14,409 nt of DNA. Origin: Sulfurospirillum sp. UBA6790. Lineage in GTDB: Bacteria; Campylobacterota; Campylobacteria; Campylobacterales; Sulfurospirillaceae. Where the stretch lies: positions 696-15,104 of the forward strand of contig DKFS01000044.1 of the NCBI GenBank assembly GCA_002452855.1, read 5' to 3'. Shown piece after piece: positions 14,095 to 14,409 of this stretch. The stretch's first letter is position 1. Every line of letters begins with the position of its first letter. The position numbers were made by a program, and so were the translations under genes. Below the pieces are notes generated by a model. The model saw nothing but the letters and a program-made list of their open reading frames with translations. It did not search any database and was not told the origin of the DNA.

Positions 14095-14409
14095 GCGCGT
14101 GTATGTCCCAAAGCATTAAAATTTTCTCAATTTTTCGTACCAAATGGTTATAGAAAAAAATCGCAGGAATGGCAACGACTAAACCCATTGCCGTCGCTTT
14201 GAGGGCAAGTGCTAGTGAAGACATAATGATTTTGACATCAATCTGCCCGCTTTGTCCCATCGTGTAAAACGTGATAATAATGCCACAGACTGTTCCTAAA
14301 AGCCCAATGTATGGAGCATTGGAACCAAATGTGGAGAGAATGTGGATGTGATTGCTCACATCCATTTCGAGTTTTTCTTTACACGAATACGCTTGAATGT
14401 TTAAAGAGC
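14075..14409 (-). CDS. exbB: ExbB, TonB-system motor subunit, 5'-truncated by window edge
   Basis: The minus-strand frame is open to the window end, so only about 111 C-terminal residues are visible and the start lies outside. APYIGLLGTVCGIIITFYTMG and LALALKATAMGLVVAIPAIFFYN are the two conserved pore-lining helices of the ExbB/TolQ/MotA family. A short cytoplasmic tail (KIEKILMLWDIHAHENTSL) follows. An internal ATG at 14365 exists, but ExbB-like sequence continues upstream of it (AYSCKEKLE), so it is not the start. The gene order exbB-exbD-tonB is the usual one in Campylobacterota. Its promoter lies outside the window. Confidence 0.9.
   Translation of the reverse strand, partial: SLNIQAYSCKEKLEMDVSNHIHILSTFGSNAPYIGLLGTVCGIIITFYTMGQSGQIDVKIIMSSLALALKATAMGLVVAIPAIFFYNHLVRKIEKILMLWDIHAHENTSL

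Noticed and set aside
14075..14365. ExbB starting at the internal ATG at 14365
   Set aside because: The frame continues to the window edge with plausible ExbB sequence, and a 96-residue protein would lack the first membrane helix.

Overview
The window looks like a piece of a Campylobacterota (epsilonproteobacterial) chromosome, most likely from a Sulfurospirillum-like respiratory anaerobe. This rests on moderate-to-low GC, very tight gene packing with ATGA and TAATG overlaps, a Psr/Phs-type sulfur-compound respiratory enzyme, a small exbB-exbD-tonB cluster, and the general style of the proteins. The genus is an inference. There are no RNA genes, insertion sequences or CRISPR arrays.

Left edge (1-1044): the C-terminal two thirds of a ClC-family chloride channel/transporter on the + strand. 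A 129-bp gap (1045-1173) follows, holding the first copy of a recurring 12-bp palindrome.

Main block (1174-10512): seven + strand genes, overlapping or only 6-20 bp apart, that read as one operon. First is a 933-aa cytoplasmic signalling protein (FIST + PAS + degenerate GGDEF + EAL). Next come three subunits of a periplasmic Psr/Phs-type molybdoenzyme: a Tat-exported catalytic subunit, a four-cluster ferredoxin subunit and an NrfD/PsrC quinol-oxidising membrane anchor. Last are an OmpR-type response regulator, a membrane histidine kinase, and a membrane-anchored periplasmic dCache_3-like sensor protein with no output domain. The simplest model is that the last three genes form a three-component sensor for the respiratory substrate (or a related signal) and control the enzyme. 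The first gene would couple the same respiration to c-di-GMP levels. This operon is the best candidate here for an undescribed system.

Right block (10502-14409): a HemN/HutW-like radical SAM protein on the - strand runs convergently into the operon. A divergent promoter region (11771-11949) separates it from two tandem, paralogous, exported small proteins on the + strand, the first with a His/Arg/Asp-rich tail. These converge on a - strand exbB-exbD-tonB cluster, whose exbB is cut by the window end. A radical SAM HutW-like protein close to a TonB energiser suggests, without proving, heme or metal uptake.

Both convergent junctions carry inverted repeats that contain the stop codons of both genes, so the terminators lie inside coding sequence. 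The palindrome TTTACATGTAAA occurs four times exactly, plus one copy with a one-base mismatch, across the window and mostly inside genes. That is far more than chance would give.
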